Shown: piece by piece, positions 36,970 through 47,080 of the stretch
Position numbering within the stretch: the first letter of the stretch is position 1
Layout: the number at the start of each line of letters is the position of its first letter
NCBI RefSeq assembly: GCF_018638295.1
Contig: NZ_JABTTS010000004.1
Span: forward strand, 124,001-188,000
Source of the DNA: Streptomyces sp. CHD11
GTDB lineage: Bacteria; Actinomycetota; Actinomycetes; Streptomycetales; Streptomycetaceae
DNA length: 64,000 nucleotides
Direction: 5' to 3'
Program-made: the position numbers and the translations under genes
Notes under the pieces: model-generated
What the model saw: the letters and a program-made list of their open reading frames with translations, nothing else
Told to the model about the DNA's origin: nothing
Database searches by the model: none

Positions 36970-38898
36970 TCAGTTGCCGAGGTTGAACTGCAATGTGTTC
37001 GCCCGGGTGTTGGGGACGTACACATTGGTGAAGAGATCCTCGGCCGTTCCGTTCGCCCGTTGGATATTAGCGTTCATGGTGACCCCCACCGGGATGGTGC
37101 TGTTCGCGTCCTTGTAGACGGGTGTCACCTGGTAGAAGATCGCGTCGTTCGCTCCGAGACCGGGCGTGGTGCCCTTGATCAGTTTCTCCGCCATGCTCTC
37201 GTAGGTCCGCATGCTGGGCGTGCCCGTGTTCATCCCCACCTGCCAGCACGGGACGAGGTTGAACTTGGTGACCGCAGACGTCCCCTTGCCGCCGAGGACC
37301 CTCGCGATGAGATGGCACCGGGCCAGCGAGTCAGTGAATCCGCTCGCCGTCCTGAACGCCTCCGCGTCCTTCCAGCCGGTGATCACCTTCTGAGTCCCTG
37401 TTCCCTCTTTGATCGCCTTCCCCAGGCAGGCCTGCGCCTGGGTGGGCCGCAGTCCGGGCCCGTCCGCCGGGGCCGTCTGGTTGATGAGAGGAACCGCCTC
37501 GGTGCTGGTCCTGAACCAGCCGTCGCCGTTGGGAAGGGAGCCGGCCGGCGGGGGGTCGTTCAGACAGCTGGCCTGCGGTCCGGTGTCCGGTGTCGAGACC
37601 GCCAGCTCGAACTGGTCGCCGTCCGTCACCCGCTGGTCCCTGAAGCCGTCGGCGAGCTGCGCGTCGGCGAACTGCTTCTCGGCGGGGGTGACATGTGCCT
37701 GCACGCAGGGAGCGGCAGGGTCCATGTCAGTGCTGTCGTTGAAGACGTACGTGTCCCATTCGCCGTTGCCGAGGTTGGGGATCACCTCGACGCACTGCGC
37801 GCCGGCGGCACCGCCCTCCTTCGCCTCCCCGAAGGGGAAGCCGGCGCAGGTGTCACTGTCGACGAGCTCGGTCTGGGCCGTGAAGCCCCCGCAGGTGGCG
37901 GCGGTGCGGTTGGCCACGCCGCTCGTCGACCGGGTCAGCGGGCTGCCCTTCTTCCCCCAGGCGCCGTCGAGGTTCTTCTGGGCCCAGCCGTAGGCGGCCA
38001 CGGCGCCGCCCGCGTCCGCGCCGGTCGCCTTCATCGCTACGACCGCCATCTCGGAGGGCACGGCGCACCCGGCCACCGAAGTGCCGCCGACCGCGTCGTC
38101 GCACCTGATCTGACGTGAGTTCCTCCACGACGCGTTCGGGTCGGTCGCCGTCGCGCCCGGCGACGTCACGTACATCGCGTAGGACGTGAGGAAGGAGGTG
38201 GCGGAGCCCGCCGTCTGGGGCGAGGAGTAGGTGACGGTACCGGTCAGGGTCTGGCCGAGGGTGAGGCCGCCGCCGTACCAGGGGGCCGTCTTGGTGGCCG
38301 TGCAGCCGGCGTCGCAGGAGGCCCGGAACTTGGCGTTCAGGGCGGTGACATCGCCGACGGCACTGGTCATGGTGACGGTGACCTGCTCGCTCCAGGTCGT
38401 GGCGGTCGCGGAGAGGTCGGCGCCGGTGGAGACCGCCAGGGTGCCGCGTCCGATCTCCAGACCGTTGCCGTCGCGGAGGATGTAGGTGACGTTGATGCCG
38501 GTCACGCAGTACGAGAAGCGCTCGTATCGGTAGGTCCCGGGCTTGGTGATGTCGCAGCTTCCGGCCGCGGCGTCAGCGGCGGCGACACCGGTGCGGGTCT
38601 TCGCCCTCGCGGGGGCGGGGGCGACCGTGACACAGGATTCGACGGCGCCCGCGCGACGCTCCTCGGAGCCCGCAGCGGTGGCGGTGCAGTCCTCACCGGA
38701 GCCGGCCGCGAACCTGTCGGTCCCGGTGGTCTCCGCGCTGGGCGCCGGGGAGTCGGCGGCGGGCGGGGCCGTCGCGGGCGGCTCGGCGGCCTGGCCCGTC
38801 GCGGCTGTCGTGAGGACGAGGGCCAGGGCGGTGAGGACGGTCAGGACCGTCGAGCGGGCGCGTCTCCTTGTGGCGCGCCCGCCACGTATTCCATGCAT
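36970..38898 (-). CDS. Secreted protein with C-terminal nuclease-like toxin domain
   Basis: 642 residues from the ATG at 38898. The signal peptide (TVLTALALVLTTAATGQAAEP) is followed by a Pro/Ala region and a Cys-rich beta domain of about 350 residues. The C-terminal 150 residues resemble DNA/RNA non-specific endonucleases: 'ARCHLIARVLGGKGT' with the catalytic His, 'NLVPCWQVGMNTGTPSMRTYESM', 'YQVTPVYKDANSTIPVGVTMNAN'. The usual Gly before His is Cys here. It lies between the ALF-repeat gene (83 bases upstream, with a hairpin) and the DUF1963-like gene. It is probably an extracellular effector nuclease. Confidence 0.7.
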   Translation of the reverse strand: MHGIRGGRATRRRARSTVLTVLTALALVLTTAATGQAAEPPATAPPAADSPAPSAETTGTDRFAAGSGEDCTATAAGSEERRAGAVESCVTVAPAPARAKTRTGVAAADAAAGSCDITKPGTYRYERFSYCVTGINVTYILRDGNGLEIGRGTLAVSTGADLSATATTWSEQVTVTMTSAVGDVTALNAKFRASCDAGCTATKTAPWYGGGLTLGQTLTGTVTYSSPQTAGSATSFLTSYAMYVTSPGATATDPNASWRNSRQIRCDDAVGGTSVAGCAVPSEMAVVAMKATGADAGGAVAAYGWAQKNLDGAWGKKGSPLTRSTSGVANRTAATCGGFTAQTELVDSDTCAGFPFGEAKEGGAAGAQCVEVIPNLGNGEWDTYVFNDSTDMDPAAPCVQAHVTPAEKQFADAQLADGFRDQRVTDGDQFELAVSTPDTGPQASCLNDPPPAGSLPNGDGWFRTSTEAVPLINQTAPADGPGLRPTQAQACLGKAIKEGTGTQKVITGWKDAEAFRTASGFTDSLARCHLIARVLGGKGTSAVTKFNLVPCWQVGMNTGTPSMRTYESMAEKLIKGTTPGLGANDAIFYQVTPVYKDANSTIPVGVTMNANIQRANGTAEDLFTNVYVPNTRANTLQFNLGN

Positions 38899-38933
38899 GG
38901 GGCAGGACTTTCCGTGAGAGGGAGGGGGGGGGA

Positions 38934-38961
38934 GGGGGCGCCGCGTGATCGCGGCGCCCCC
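38934..38961 (-). terminator. Hairpin between the ALF gene and the nuclease gene
   Basis: Perfect 12-base stem (GGGGGCGCCGCG and complement) with loop TGAT on the leftward message; may end most ALF transcripts or attenuate the downstream toxin gene. Confidence 0.6.
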
Positions 38962-38981
38962 GGCAGAGCGGACGGGCGGGA

Positions 38982-41900
38982 TCAGGCCGCCAGGTCCCAG
39001 AGGTCGCTGAGGCCCTTGGTGATGCCGGACACCAGGTCCTCGCCGGTGTCCGTGATCTTGCCGACCACGGGCTTGACGAGGCCGCCGCCGAGCGCCTTGT
39101 CGGCGGCGCCGACCCACTTGAAGGCACCGAAGGTGACCAGGCTCAGCCCGGTGCCGACGGCGGACTCCCAGAAGGCGCCGCTGGTGAAGCCGTGCTCGAT
39201 ACCCGTGAAGAGGGTGCCCAGCGCGCCCGCGCCCGCGGAGACACCGGCGAAGAAGCCGGCCGCGGCGAGGGCGGGCGGGAAGACGAAGGCGGCGAGGGCG
39301 CAGCCGGCCGCCAGGAACCCCGCGCCGATGCTGACCACGTTGGCGGCGTCCGCGTAGAACTGGGCGTCGTTCCACCACTCGTCGGTGTCGCCGACCGCGG
39401 TGCCGTTCGGATTGACCTGGTTGTTCGTGCCGTTGTTGGCCGGGTCCCGCTGGGCCGCGCGCTCCTCCTCGGCCTTGCGTGCGGCCGCTCTGGCCTTCGC
39501 GATCTCCTCGGCCCGCTTCTTGTCGGCGGCGATCTGCTTGGCCTGGGCGTACGCGGTGGCGGCTGCCTTCGCGTCGGCGGAGGCGGCGAGTTCGGCGGCG
39601 CGGGCCGCGGCGGCGGAGCGCTGGGCCTCGGCGGAGGAGGCGAGGGCCGCCCGCGCCGAGTCGACGGCCTTGTTGGCCGAGTAGTTGGCGGAGCGGGCGG
39701 CGCCGCGGGCGGTGGCGGCGGCGTTCTCCGCCGTGGCGGCGGAGGCCCGTGCGTCGGCGGCCGACTTGTCGGCGGCGTTGGCGTTGTCCCGCGCCTGCTG
39801 GGCGTGGTTCTCGGCCCTGGCAGCGGAGTCGAGCGCCTTCTGCGCCCACTGCTGCGCCTCGGCGGCGGCGTTGCGGGCGGTGGCGGCGGCCTTCGAGGCG
39901 AGGGCCGCGTCCTCCTGCGCCTTCTCCGCGATCTTCGCGGCGGCGGCGATGGCGCCGCGGACGGCGGCGACGTGGGTCGCGGTGTCGAAGTCCAGCTGCG
40001 CCGTGCGGTACTGGATCACGGTGATGAAGTTGCGCAGCATCCACGCCGGCCCTTCGAGCGCGACCTCCGCGTAGGCCTTGGTGAAGGCGCCCGCGGTGTG
40101 GATCAGCTGGTTGGCCCGGACCCGGTCGTCCTCCTGTACGGCCTGCGGGTAGGCGTGGTCGAAGAAGTGGTTGAGGGACTCGGTGGTGTTCTTGTCGAGG
40201 GCGTCGTCGGCGGCCTCCCTGACGGCCTTGCCCGCGCCCTCGGCGATGATCCTGTTGATGGCGACGCGCAGGTCCTCGTTCGAGGCGCGCTTCATGCCGC
40301 CGGTGAGGAAGTCGCCGACCGCCCTGGAGTCGGTGCTCTCCAGCGCGGCCGCGGGGGCCGCGGCCACCGCCGGGCCGCCGATCGTCGCCACGTGGAGGGT
40401 GGTCTCGCGGTCGTCCTGAGCCGCGGCGAGGGCCCGGTCGAGGTCGATCCAGGCGAAGACGTCGTCGTCGGAGCCGGCGAGGGCGTGCTGGGCGGCCTGC
40501 CGGGTGTTGGCGCCGCGGGCGTCGATCAGGGCGACCGCGGCCTTCCGGCCGAGGGTCGCGGCGACCGGCATGTCACCGGAGTACAGGGCCTCTTCCGCCT
40601 GGCTGATGAGGTCCTTGGTCGCCTGGGTGGTGCGCTCCTCCATGAGCCGCTTCTCGCGGACGTCGGAGAGCTCGGCCCGCTCGATGGCGGCGAGCTGCTG
40701 GGCCTCCTCGATGGCCTGCTGCTTGTCCTGCGCCAGGGTCTGGGCCTCGGCGGCGCGGGCGTTCTTCTCCACCTCGATGGCGTCCGTGACGGCCTGGGTG
40801 GCGAGGTTGGCGGCCTTCACGGCCTGTGCGGCGTGGGCGGTCGACTTGTTGGCGTAGTCGATGGCCTGACCCGCGTACTCGACCGCCTCCTCCGCGGCGT
40901 CGGCGGCCTTGTCGGCATGGTCGGCGGCGGAGTTGGCGGCATCGCGGGCGGTTCGGGCGGCCCTGGCGGCGGCGCTCGCCAGTGTCTGGGCGGCCGAGGC
41001 GGCGTTGGTGGCGCGGTTGGCGGCGCTGGTGGCGATGGCGGCCTGGCGCTTGGCCTCGGCGGCCTCGGACTGGGCGGCACCGGCGGATACGGCCGCCTGG
41101 GCGGCGGCGGTCGCGGCGGCGGCCGAGTTGCGGGCGGCGGAGGCGGCGGCCAGACCTGCTGCCGAGGACGCGTCGCCGGCGAGGGCCGCCTTGGCGGCAG
41201 CGGCGGCGGCGCTGCGGGCCTTGGAGGCGGCATTGCGGGCGGCGACCGCGGCGTCCTTGGCGCCCTTCGCCTTGCCGGCGTCCTTGGAAGCGGCGATCGC
41301 GGCGTTGTAGGCGCGGGCGGCGGCGTTGCCGGCCTTCGCGGCAGCCTGGGCGGCGCCCGCGGCGGCCCAGGAGGCACGGCGGGAGGCCGTCACGGCGGCG
41401 TTGGACGCGTTGACGGCGTTGCGGGCGGCGTCGGCCGCTCCCTTCGCGGCGCTCGCCGCCTTGCGGGCCGCGGCCGCCGACTTCCGCACGTCGTTCTGGG
41501 CGGCGGCGGCCTCGGCGGCGGCCTTCTCGGCAGCTTCCCTGGCCTTGCCGGCGGCGGTCTCGGCGCGGGCCCCGGCCTCGACGGCCAGGTTCGTCTGGCG
41601 CTCGGCGCGTTTGCCCTCGCGCTCGACGACGGCCACCAGTTCCTCGATGGTCGCCGACTCCTGGTCGCGGGCACGGGCGATGTGCTGGCCGGTCTCGATG
41701 AACCACTCGATGTCGTTCGCGGTGCCGCTGAGCGCGCGGTCCGCGTACTTCCGTACCTCAGGACCACCGTTCATCAGCATGGCGGTGACCTGGATCCGGG
41801 TGTCCTCCAGCCGCGCGTCGTACTGCTTGTCGGCGAGGAAGGTGACGAGGGCCTGCTCGGTGCCGGCGTCGAGGGCGGCGTTGGCCTCGCGCACCACGGC

Positions 41901-42365
41901 CTTGTCGCCGGTGGACCCGACGATGCTGGTGGCGACCTGGAGGTCCTCCCGGATGGCGGCGGTGAAGCCCTCCGAAAGGAAGCCGGCTATCGCCTCGTCG
42001 CCGCTGTCCAGGGCGGCGACGGCCTCGCGACGCAGGCCCTTGCCCGCACGGTCCAGGCTGCTGACGATCGCGACCCGGTTGTCCTGCACGGTCTGCTGCG
42101 GCAGCGTCTCGGCGAGGAAGGTCCGGATCTCGGTGTCGGTCCCGTAGAGGGCCGTCGCCGCGGCGGCTTTGACGCCCCGGCCGCCGGTCAGCCATGCGCG
42201 TACGGCCCTGGCGCGCTCGGTGTCCGGCAGCGGCACCGGGTCGGCACCCGCCGCCTCGGCGGCCGCGGCGGTGGCCGGGCGCAGGACCGAGGGGGTGGCG
42301 GCGACAGCGGTCGCGGCGGCGAGCGCGCCGAGGACGCGGCGTCTACTCCAGAAAGCGGTCTGCAT
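38982..42365 (-). CDS. Giant ALF-repeat, alanine-rich coiled-coil protein (Tat export)
   Basis: 1127 residues. The N-terminus has a twin-arginine signal (SRRRVLGALAAATAVAATPSVL). ALF repeats come first (about 60-240; pattern 'AALDSGDEAIAGFLSEGFTAAIREDLQ') and again (about 620-760). They flank two very long Ala/Lys/Glu/Asp coiled coils (about 250-590 and 790-950). A C-terminal hydrophobic part follows (FYADAANVVSIGAGFLAAGCALAAFVFPPALAAAGFFAGVSAG, then 'GTGLSLVTFGAFKWVG'). It has AGAAGGGC upstream of the ATG. Proteins of this type are common and uncharacterised in Streptomyces. Linkage to a secreted nuclease suggests a delivery or scaffold role. Confidence 0.75.
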   Translation of the reverse strand: MQTAFWSRRRVLGALAAATAVAATPSVLRPATAAAAEAAGADPVPLPDTERARAVRAWLTGGRGVKAAAATALYGTDTEIRTFLAETLPQQTVQDNRVAIVSSLDRAGKGLRREAVAALDSGDEAIAGFLSEGFTAAIREDLQVATSIVGSTGDKAVVREANAALDAGTEQALVTFLADKQYDARLEDTRIQVTAMLMNGGPEVRKYADRALSGTANDIEWFIETGQHIARARDQESATIEELVAVVEREGKRAERQTNLAVEAGARAETAAGKAREAAEKAAAEAAAAQNDVRKSAAAARKAASAAKGAADAARNAVNASNAAVTASRRASWAAAGAAQAAAKAGNAAARAYNAAIAASKDAGKAKGAKDAAVAARNAASKARSAAAAAAKAALAGDASSAAGLAAASAARNSAAAATAAAQAAVSAGAAQSEAAEAKRQAAIATSAANRATNAASAAQTLASAAARAARTARDAANSAADHADKAADAAEEAVEYAGQAIDYANKSTAHAAQAVKAANLATQAVTDAIEVEKNARAAEAQTLAQDKQQAIEEAQQLAAIERAELSDVREKRLMEERTTQATKDLISQAEEALYSGDMPVAATLGRKAAVALIDARGANTRQAAQHALAGSDDDVFAWIDLDRALAAAQDDRETTLHVATIGGPAVAAAPAAALESTDSRAVGDFLTGGMKRASNEDLRVAINRIIAEGAGKAVREAADDALDKNTTESLNHFFDHAYPQAVQEDDRVRANQLIHTAGAFTKAYAEVALEGPAWMLRNFITVIQYRTAQLDFDTATHVAAVRGAIAAAAKIAEKAQEDAALASKAAATARNAAAEAQQWAQKALDSAARAENHAQQARDNANAADKSAADARASAATAENAAATARGAARSANYSANKAVDSARAALASSAEAQRSAAAARAAELAASADAKAAATAYAQAKQIAADKKRAEEIAKARAAARKAEEERAAQRDPANNGTNNQVNPNGTAVGDTDEWWNDAQFYADAANVVSIGAGFLAAGCALAAFVFPPALAAAGFFAGVSAGAGALGTLFTGIEHGFTSGAFWESAVGTGLSLVTFGAFKWVGAADKALGGGLVKPVVGKITDTGEDLVSGITKGLSDLWDLAA

Positions 42366-43605
42366 ACGGGACTTGCCCTTCTATGAGTCATACGGTGACG
42401 TGTCGGATCTCGCGCCGTGACGGACGGTGGACCGGCGCCCGCCACAATTCGTGAACACTATCAACCTCACAGTAATTGCACGGGGGTTGTGGCTGCGAAT
42501 AACCAACAATGCGCCATACCGAGCACATCTGACGGATCGGCACATTTTCGCGAAATCGCGACGCCGACCCATACGGCCTCCCCCGGTGGTGACGCAGGTC
42601 ACGGGTAACTTGCTTTCAATGTCCAGGTATGAGCGGTTCGGGCTGCTGGACGTGGGTGTGCGGCCGTGTTGGGATGCCAGAGCGGCGGGCGATCACGGGG
42701 GTGCGGACAATGCGTCGCGGAGATGCGCCGAAGAGTGCGGCAGAGGGCTTTTTCGCGTGCGCGGCTTTCCCGGGCTCGCGACCCCCTTTTACGACCGGTG
42801 GCCTTCGGTTCCGGGCTGTGCCCGCGAAAGCGGTGATGCGGTAAGGGAAATCAGCTCCGGCGTCCAGAAACCGCGACCATTGCGGCTCACGGTACGGATA
42901 CTCGGCGGCGCGCAAGGCGTGGGAGCACGTGCGCGGAGGCCGCCGGTGCCGCGGCGTCGGGCGGAGAGGCTACCGGCTGTGCCATGGCGGATCCCGTGCC
43001 GGATCTCGTGCCGGCCGTGCCCCGGGCGGACATCGGGCGGGTCACTCGTGCAGGCTCGAGCTATATCCCGCGATGACCTGGGCGCACCGTCAGCCGTCCT
43101 TGCGGTCTTGTCCCGCGTGAGGCCGTGAAGACGGCCGCGGCACGCGACGGGGTTTCGGTGCGGTCACTCGTCCCGAGGCGCGGGTGTCGGGGCGGGGAAC
43201 CCCTTCAGCATGTCGCGGACGGTGAAGTGTCCGAGTCCGGCCGCCACCGCGCCGGAGACCGTCCGCTCCAGCGTGTCCAGACTTTGCTGCACCCTCCCAA
43301 AAGGGATTTCCCCTGTCCGATCCTCAGCCCGCTCTGCCTTCTCGATCGGGTTGACCGAGCCATTCGTAGGGCTGGGTCGCCCAGCGGTGCTGGGTGTGGC
43401 TGTCCGCGCGCTGCCTCTACGCGGTTCGTGAGGCACCGCCGTGTCAGGGCAGGCTAGTTCGTTCGTTGGTGGCCGAAGGTCCCTGTGGATGAGGGCTGTT
43501 GAGCCCTGGGGTGTGGACCTTCTGGCGTCGGGTGGGGGGTGGTGGGGTGCGGGAGAGTGAGTGGTGTCAGGAATCAGCCTGACGTTCTCCGAGGGGGTCA
43601 CTGTC
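42366..43605. other. 1.2-kb gap: ALF promoter region and a gene remnant
   Basis: 42420-42620 is unusually AT-rich for this genome and should hold the leftward promoter of the ALF gene; it contains the palindrome TTTCGCGAAA (42546-42555). Leftward about 43164-43350 reads 'IEKAERAEDRTGEIPFGRVQ' and 'GLGHFTVRDMLKGFPAPTPA' before a stop, with good codon bias but no start: probably the 3' end of a lost gene. Nothing else convincing. Confidence 0.35.
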
Positions 43606-44229
43606 ATGGCCGTGCATCAGTCCACGCACCGTAGTCGGGGTTTTCGTCTGCCGTCGTTGCGCCGTGGGGGCGTTGTTTCCGCGTCGGGGGCGGACGGGGC
43701 GGTGGGCGGTCTCACCGCGCGGGCCTGGGTGTTCGCCTCGGCGCGGGTGTTGATGGGGTTCGTCTTTCTGTGGGCGTTCCTCGACAAGGCGTTCGGGTTC
43801 GGTTATGCCACTGGGTCCGGCAGGGGCTGGGTCGACGGGGGTTCGCCCACGGAGGGGTTCCTGGGGCATGTGGCGGTCGGTCCGATGGAGTCGGCGTTTC
43901 ATGCGTGGGCCGGGGCGGCGTGGGCGGACTGGTTGTTCATGCTGGGTCTGCTGGGGATCGGGGTGGCGTTGACGGCGGGGGTGGCGTTGCGTCTGGCCGC
44001 GGTGGCGGGGACGGTGATGATGGCGTTGATGTGGGTGGCGGAGTGGCCGCCGGCGAAGCATCTGTCGGACGGGTCGGCGAGTATGTCGACGAACCCGTTC
44101 GTCGACTATCACCTGGTGTATGCGGTGGTGCTGGTTGCGCTGGCTGCGGTGTCGGCCGGTGATGTGCTGGGTCTGGGACGGCTGTGGGCGCGGCTCCCGG
44201 TGGTCCGTGACCACGGATGGCTGCGCTGA
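43606..44229 (+). CDS. DoxX/DoxD-like membrane protein
   Basis: 207 residues, four predicted transmembrane helices. 'ARVLMGFVFLWAFLDKAFGFGY' matches the start of DoxX/thiosulfate:quinone oxidoreductase subunits. 'GFLGHVAVGPMESAFHAWAG', 'WLFMLGLLGIGVALTAGVALRLAAVAG' and 'NPFVDYHLVYAVVLVALAA' follow. It is probably a redox membrane protein linked to quinones or hypoxia. GAGGGGG ribosome site. Codon use differs from its neighbours: many TTG, GGG and GTG codons instead of CTG, GGC and GTC, hinting at separate origin. Confidence 0.75.
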   Translation: MAVHQSTHRSRGFRLPSLRRGGVVSASGADGAVGGLTARAWVFASARVLMGFVFLWAFLDKAFGFGYATGSGRGWVDGGSPTEGFLGHVAVGPMESAFHAWAGAAWADWLFMLGLLGIGVALTAGVALRLAAVAGTVMMALMWVAEWPPAKHLSDGSASMSTNPFVDYHLVYAVVLVALAAVSAGDVLGLGRLWARLPVVRDHGWLR

Positions 44230-44638
44230 ACACCGCGGGCGGGGCGGGCCCATCCGAGGGCTCGCCCCACCAGCATGTCCGCGGGCCCACCGGTGTGCCG
44301 CGCGGGCCGTCCACCCGTCGGACCGGCGCGTGATGACGAGCAGCGGTGCACGGGCGGCCTGGGCATGCACCGGAGCAGGCTGCCATACGGGGATTGCGTC
44401 ACAGACCCCTCGTTCAGCCGTGCCGTCCTACCTGCCGTCCGGAGACTGCGGCTCGATCGACCGGCGTTCACGGGGGCTTTCGTCCTGACTCGGCGGAACA
44501 CCGGGCGGCCGCGAGCGGTGGGTACACAAAGGCCCGGTTGGCCCTGTCGGGTACCTGGTGAAGGAGGGAGGGTGAGGCGGAAGACCCCGCAGGGCCTTCC
44601 GTCCGTCGGCCGAACCATCGATCCGCAAGGGACCCAGC
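44230..44638. promoter_or_regulatory. Phosphoketolase upstream region with DosR-like repeat
   Basis: About 400 bases without a gene. GGCCC-GGTT-GGCCC (44531-44544) resembles the repeats at 49998, 50339 and 55389. A promoter was not assigned. Confidence 0.35.
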
Positions 44639-47023
44639 ATGTCCGTCCAATCGCAACAGGCGTCCGGTCATCTCACAGACGAGGAACTGAGGAGGCTGGA
44701 CGCTCATTGGCGTGCCGCGAACTATCTGTCCGTCGGCCAGATCTATCTGATGTCCAATCCCCTGCTCACCGAGCCGTTGCGCCCGGAGCACATCAAGCCG
44801 CGTCTGCTCGGCCACTGGGGTACGTCACCCGGCCTCAACCTCGTGTACACACACCTCAACCGACTCATCCACTCGCGGGGGATGGACGCCCTCTGCATCT
44901 GGGGCCCCGGTCACGGGGGCCCCGCCGTGGTGGCCAACTCCTGGCTGGAAGGGTCGTACACGGAGACCTACCCGGACATCACCCGGGACGCCGCCGGGAT
45001 GGCGCGGCTGTTCCGGCAGTTCTCGTTCCCCGGAGGCGTTCCCAGCCACGTGGCCCCGGAGACGCCCGGCTCCATCCACGAGGGCGGAGAACTCGGCTAC
45101 GCCCTGTCGCACGCCTACGGCGCCGCTTTCGACAACCCCGGCCTGCTGGTCACCTGTGTCATCGGTGACGGCGAGGCGGAGACCGGGCCACTGGCCGCCT
45201 CCTGGCACTCCAACAAGTTCCTGGACCCGGTGCACGACGGCGCCGTCCTGCCGGTCCTCCACCTCAACGGCTACAAGATCGCCAATCCGGCCGTCCTGGC
45301 CCGTCTGCCGGAAGCCGAACTCGACGAACTCTTCAGGGGGTACGGACACGAGCCGATCCACGTCACCGGTGATGACCCCGCCGCCGTCCACCGCGCGATG
45401 GCCCAGGCCATGGACACCGCCGCGGACCGCATCGCCGGTGTCCAGCGTGCCGCCCGCGAGGACGGGGTGACCGAGCGGCCCCGCTGGCCGATGATCGTGC
45501 TGCGCACCCCGAAGGGTTGGACCGGCCCCGCCGAGGTCGACGGCCTTCCCGTGGAGGGGACCTGGCGCGCCCATCAGGTCCCCCTGTCCGCCGTCCGGGA
45601 CAACCCCGACCACCTGCGGCAGCTCGAGGAATGGCTGCGTTCCTACCGGCCGCAGGAGCTGTTCGACGAACACGGAGCGCCTTGCCCCGACGTCCTGACG
45701 TGCGTTCCCGACGGTGCCCGCCGGCTGGGGTCGACCCCGCACGCCAACGGCGGCCTGCTGGTGCGCGAACTCCCGCTGCCGCCTCTGGAAAGGTTCGCCG
45801 TCCCGGTGGACAAGCCCGGCGCGACCCTGCACGAACCCACCCGCGTCCTCGGCGACCTGCTGGAGTACGTGATGCGCGAGACCGCCGACCGACGTGACTT
45901 TCGCCTGGTCGGCCCCGACGAGACGGCTTCCAACCGCCTCCAGGCCGTCTACGGAGCCAGCGGCAAGGCATGGCAGGCCGGAATCCTCGACGTCGACGAG
46001 CACCTGGACCGCCACGGCCGGGTGATGGAGATCCTCTCCGAACACACCTGCCAGGGCTGGCTGGAGGGCTACCTGCTCACCGGCCGGCACGGACTCTTCT
46101 CCTGCTACGAGGCGTTCGCCCACATCGTCGACTCCATGGTCAGCCAGCACATCAAGTGGCTGCGCGTGACCCGCCGCCTGCCCTGGCGCGCCCCCGTCGC
46201 CTCCCTCAACTACCTGCTCACCTCGCACGTATGGCGTCAGGACCACAACGGCTTCTCCCACCAGGACCCCGGCTTCGTCGACCACATACTCAACAAGAGC
46301 CCCGAAGCCGTCCGCGTCTACCTGCCGCCGGACGCGAACACCCTGCTCTCCGTCGCGGACCATGCCCTGCGCAGCAAGGACTACGTCAACGTCATCGTCG
46401 CCGGCAAGCAGCCCTGCTTCGACTGGCTGAGCATGGAACAGGCCAAGGCGCACTGCGCCCGCGGCGCCGGTATCTGGGACTGGGCCGGCACCGACAGCGG
46501 CAAGCAGGAACCGGACGTGGTGCTCGCGGCAGCCGGCGACGTCCCCACACAGGAGGTGCTGGCCGCCGCACAGCTGCTGAGGAACCACCTGCCGGAGCTG
46601 GCCGTCCGGGTCGTGAACGTCGTCGACATCGCCCGGCTGCTGCCGAGCGGGGAACACCCCCACGGAATGACCGACTTCGAGTACGACGGCCTGTTCACCA
46701 CCGACAAGCCGGTCATTTTCGCCTATCACGGCTACCCGTGGCTGATCCACCGGCTGGCCTACCGGCGCAACGGCCACCGGCACCTGCACGTACGCGGCTA
46801 CAAGGAGATGGGCACCACCACCACACCGTTCGACATGGTGGTCAGCAACGATCTGGACCGCTACCGGCTGGTCATGGACGTCATCGACCGCGTCCCCGGC
46901 CTCGCCGTGCGCGCGGCGGCCGTACGCCAGGAGATGGAGGACGCCCGGCTGCGCCACCACGCGTACATCCGCGAGCACGGCATCGACCTGCCCGAGGTCG
47001 CCGACTGGACGTGGGACGGCTGA
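44639..47023 (+). CDS. xfp: Xylulose-5-phosphate/fructose-6-phosphate phosphoketolase
   Basis: 794 residues, full family length. Both phosphoketolase signatures are visible: '[18 protein letters not shown]' and '[23 protein letters not shown]' (thiamine diphosphate binding, GDGE...N). The N-terminal '[21 protein letters not shown]' and C-terminal '[38 protein letters not shown]' are also present. It splits xylulose-5-P or fructose-6-P to acetyl-P, giving ATP without respiration, which suits an anaerobic survival island. No acetate kinase gene is linked. It is also a plausible sink for xylose from the bxl operon. Confidence 0.94.
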   Translation: MSVQSQQASGHLTDEELRRLDAHWRAANYLSVGQIYLMSNPLLTEPLRPEHIKPRLLGHWGTSPGLNLVYTHLNRLIHSRGMDALCIWGPGHGGPAVVANSWLEGSYTETYPDITRDAAGMARLFRQFSFPGGVPSHVAPETPGSIHEGGELGYALSHAYGAAFDNPGLLVTCVIGDGEAETGPLAASWHSNKFLDPVHDGAVLPVLHLNGYKIANPAVLARLPEAELDELFRGYGHEPIHVTGDDPAAVHRAMAQAMDTAADRIAGVQRAAREDGVTERPRWPMIVLRTPKGWTGPAEVDGLPVEGTWRAHQVPLSAVRDNPDHLRQLEEWLRSYRPQELFDEHGAPCPDVLTCVPDGARRLGSTPHANGGLLVRELPLPPLERFAVPVDKPGATLHEPTRVLGDLLEYVMRETADRRDFRLVGPDETASNRLQAVYGASGKAWQAGILDVDEHLDRHGRVMEILSEHTCQGWLEGYLLTGRHGLFSCYEAFAHIVDSMVSQHIKWLRVTRRLPWRAPVASLNYLLTSHVWRQDHNGFSHQDPGFVDHILNKSPEAVRVYLPPDANTLLSVADHALRSKDYVNVIVAGKQPCFDWLSMEQAKAHCARGAGIWDWAGTDSGKQEPDVVLAAAGDVPTQEVLAAAQLLRNHLPELAVRVVNVVDIARLLPSGEHPHGMTDFEYDGLFTTDKPVIFAYHGYPWLIHRLAYRRNGHRHLHVRGYKEMGTTTTPFDMVVSNDLDRYRLVMDVIDRVPGLAVRAAAVRQEMEDARLRHHAYIREHGIDLPEVADWTWDG

Positions 47024-47047
47024 CAGGAGCCCGAGGAGCCCGAGGAG

Positions 47048-47080
47048 CCCGGACAGCGGACGCCGGATCCGCTGTCCGGG
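47048..47080 (+). terminator. Terminator of xfp
   Basis: Perfect 13-base stem CCCGGACAGCGGA / TCCGCTGTCCGGG, 7-base loop, 24 bases after the stop; preceded by tandem GAGGAGCCC units. Confidence 0.8.

Noticed and set aside
39500..41600. Possible repeat array or CRISPR because of periodic sequence
   Set aside because: Periodicity comes from Ala/Lys/Glu coiled-coil codons; no equal-length repeats with unique spacers.
39192..42386. Rightward 1064-residue open frame opposite the ALF-repeat gene
   Set aside because: Mirror of an alanine-rich GC-biased gene; glycine/valine-rich nonsense without domains or start signals.
42545..42556. TTTCGCGAAA as another xylan-regulon operator
   Set aside because: Half-sites are in the opposite order to CGAAA-N-TTTCG and the neighbouring gene is unrelated to xylan.
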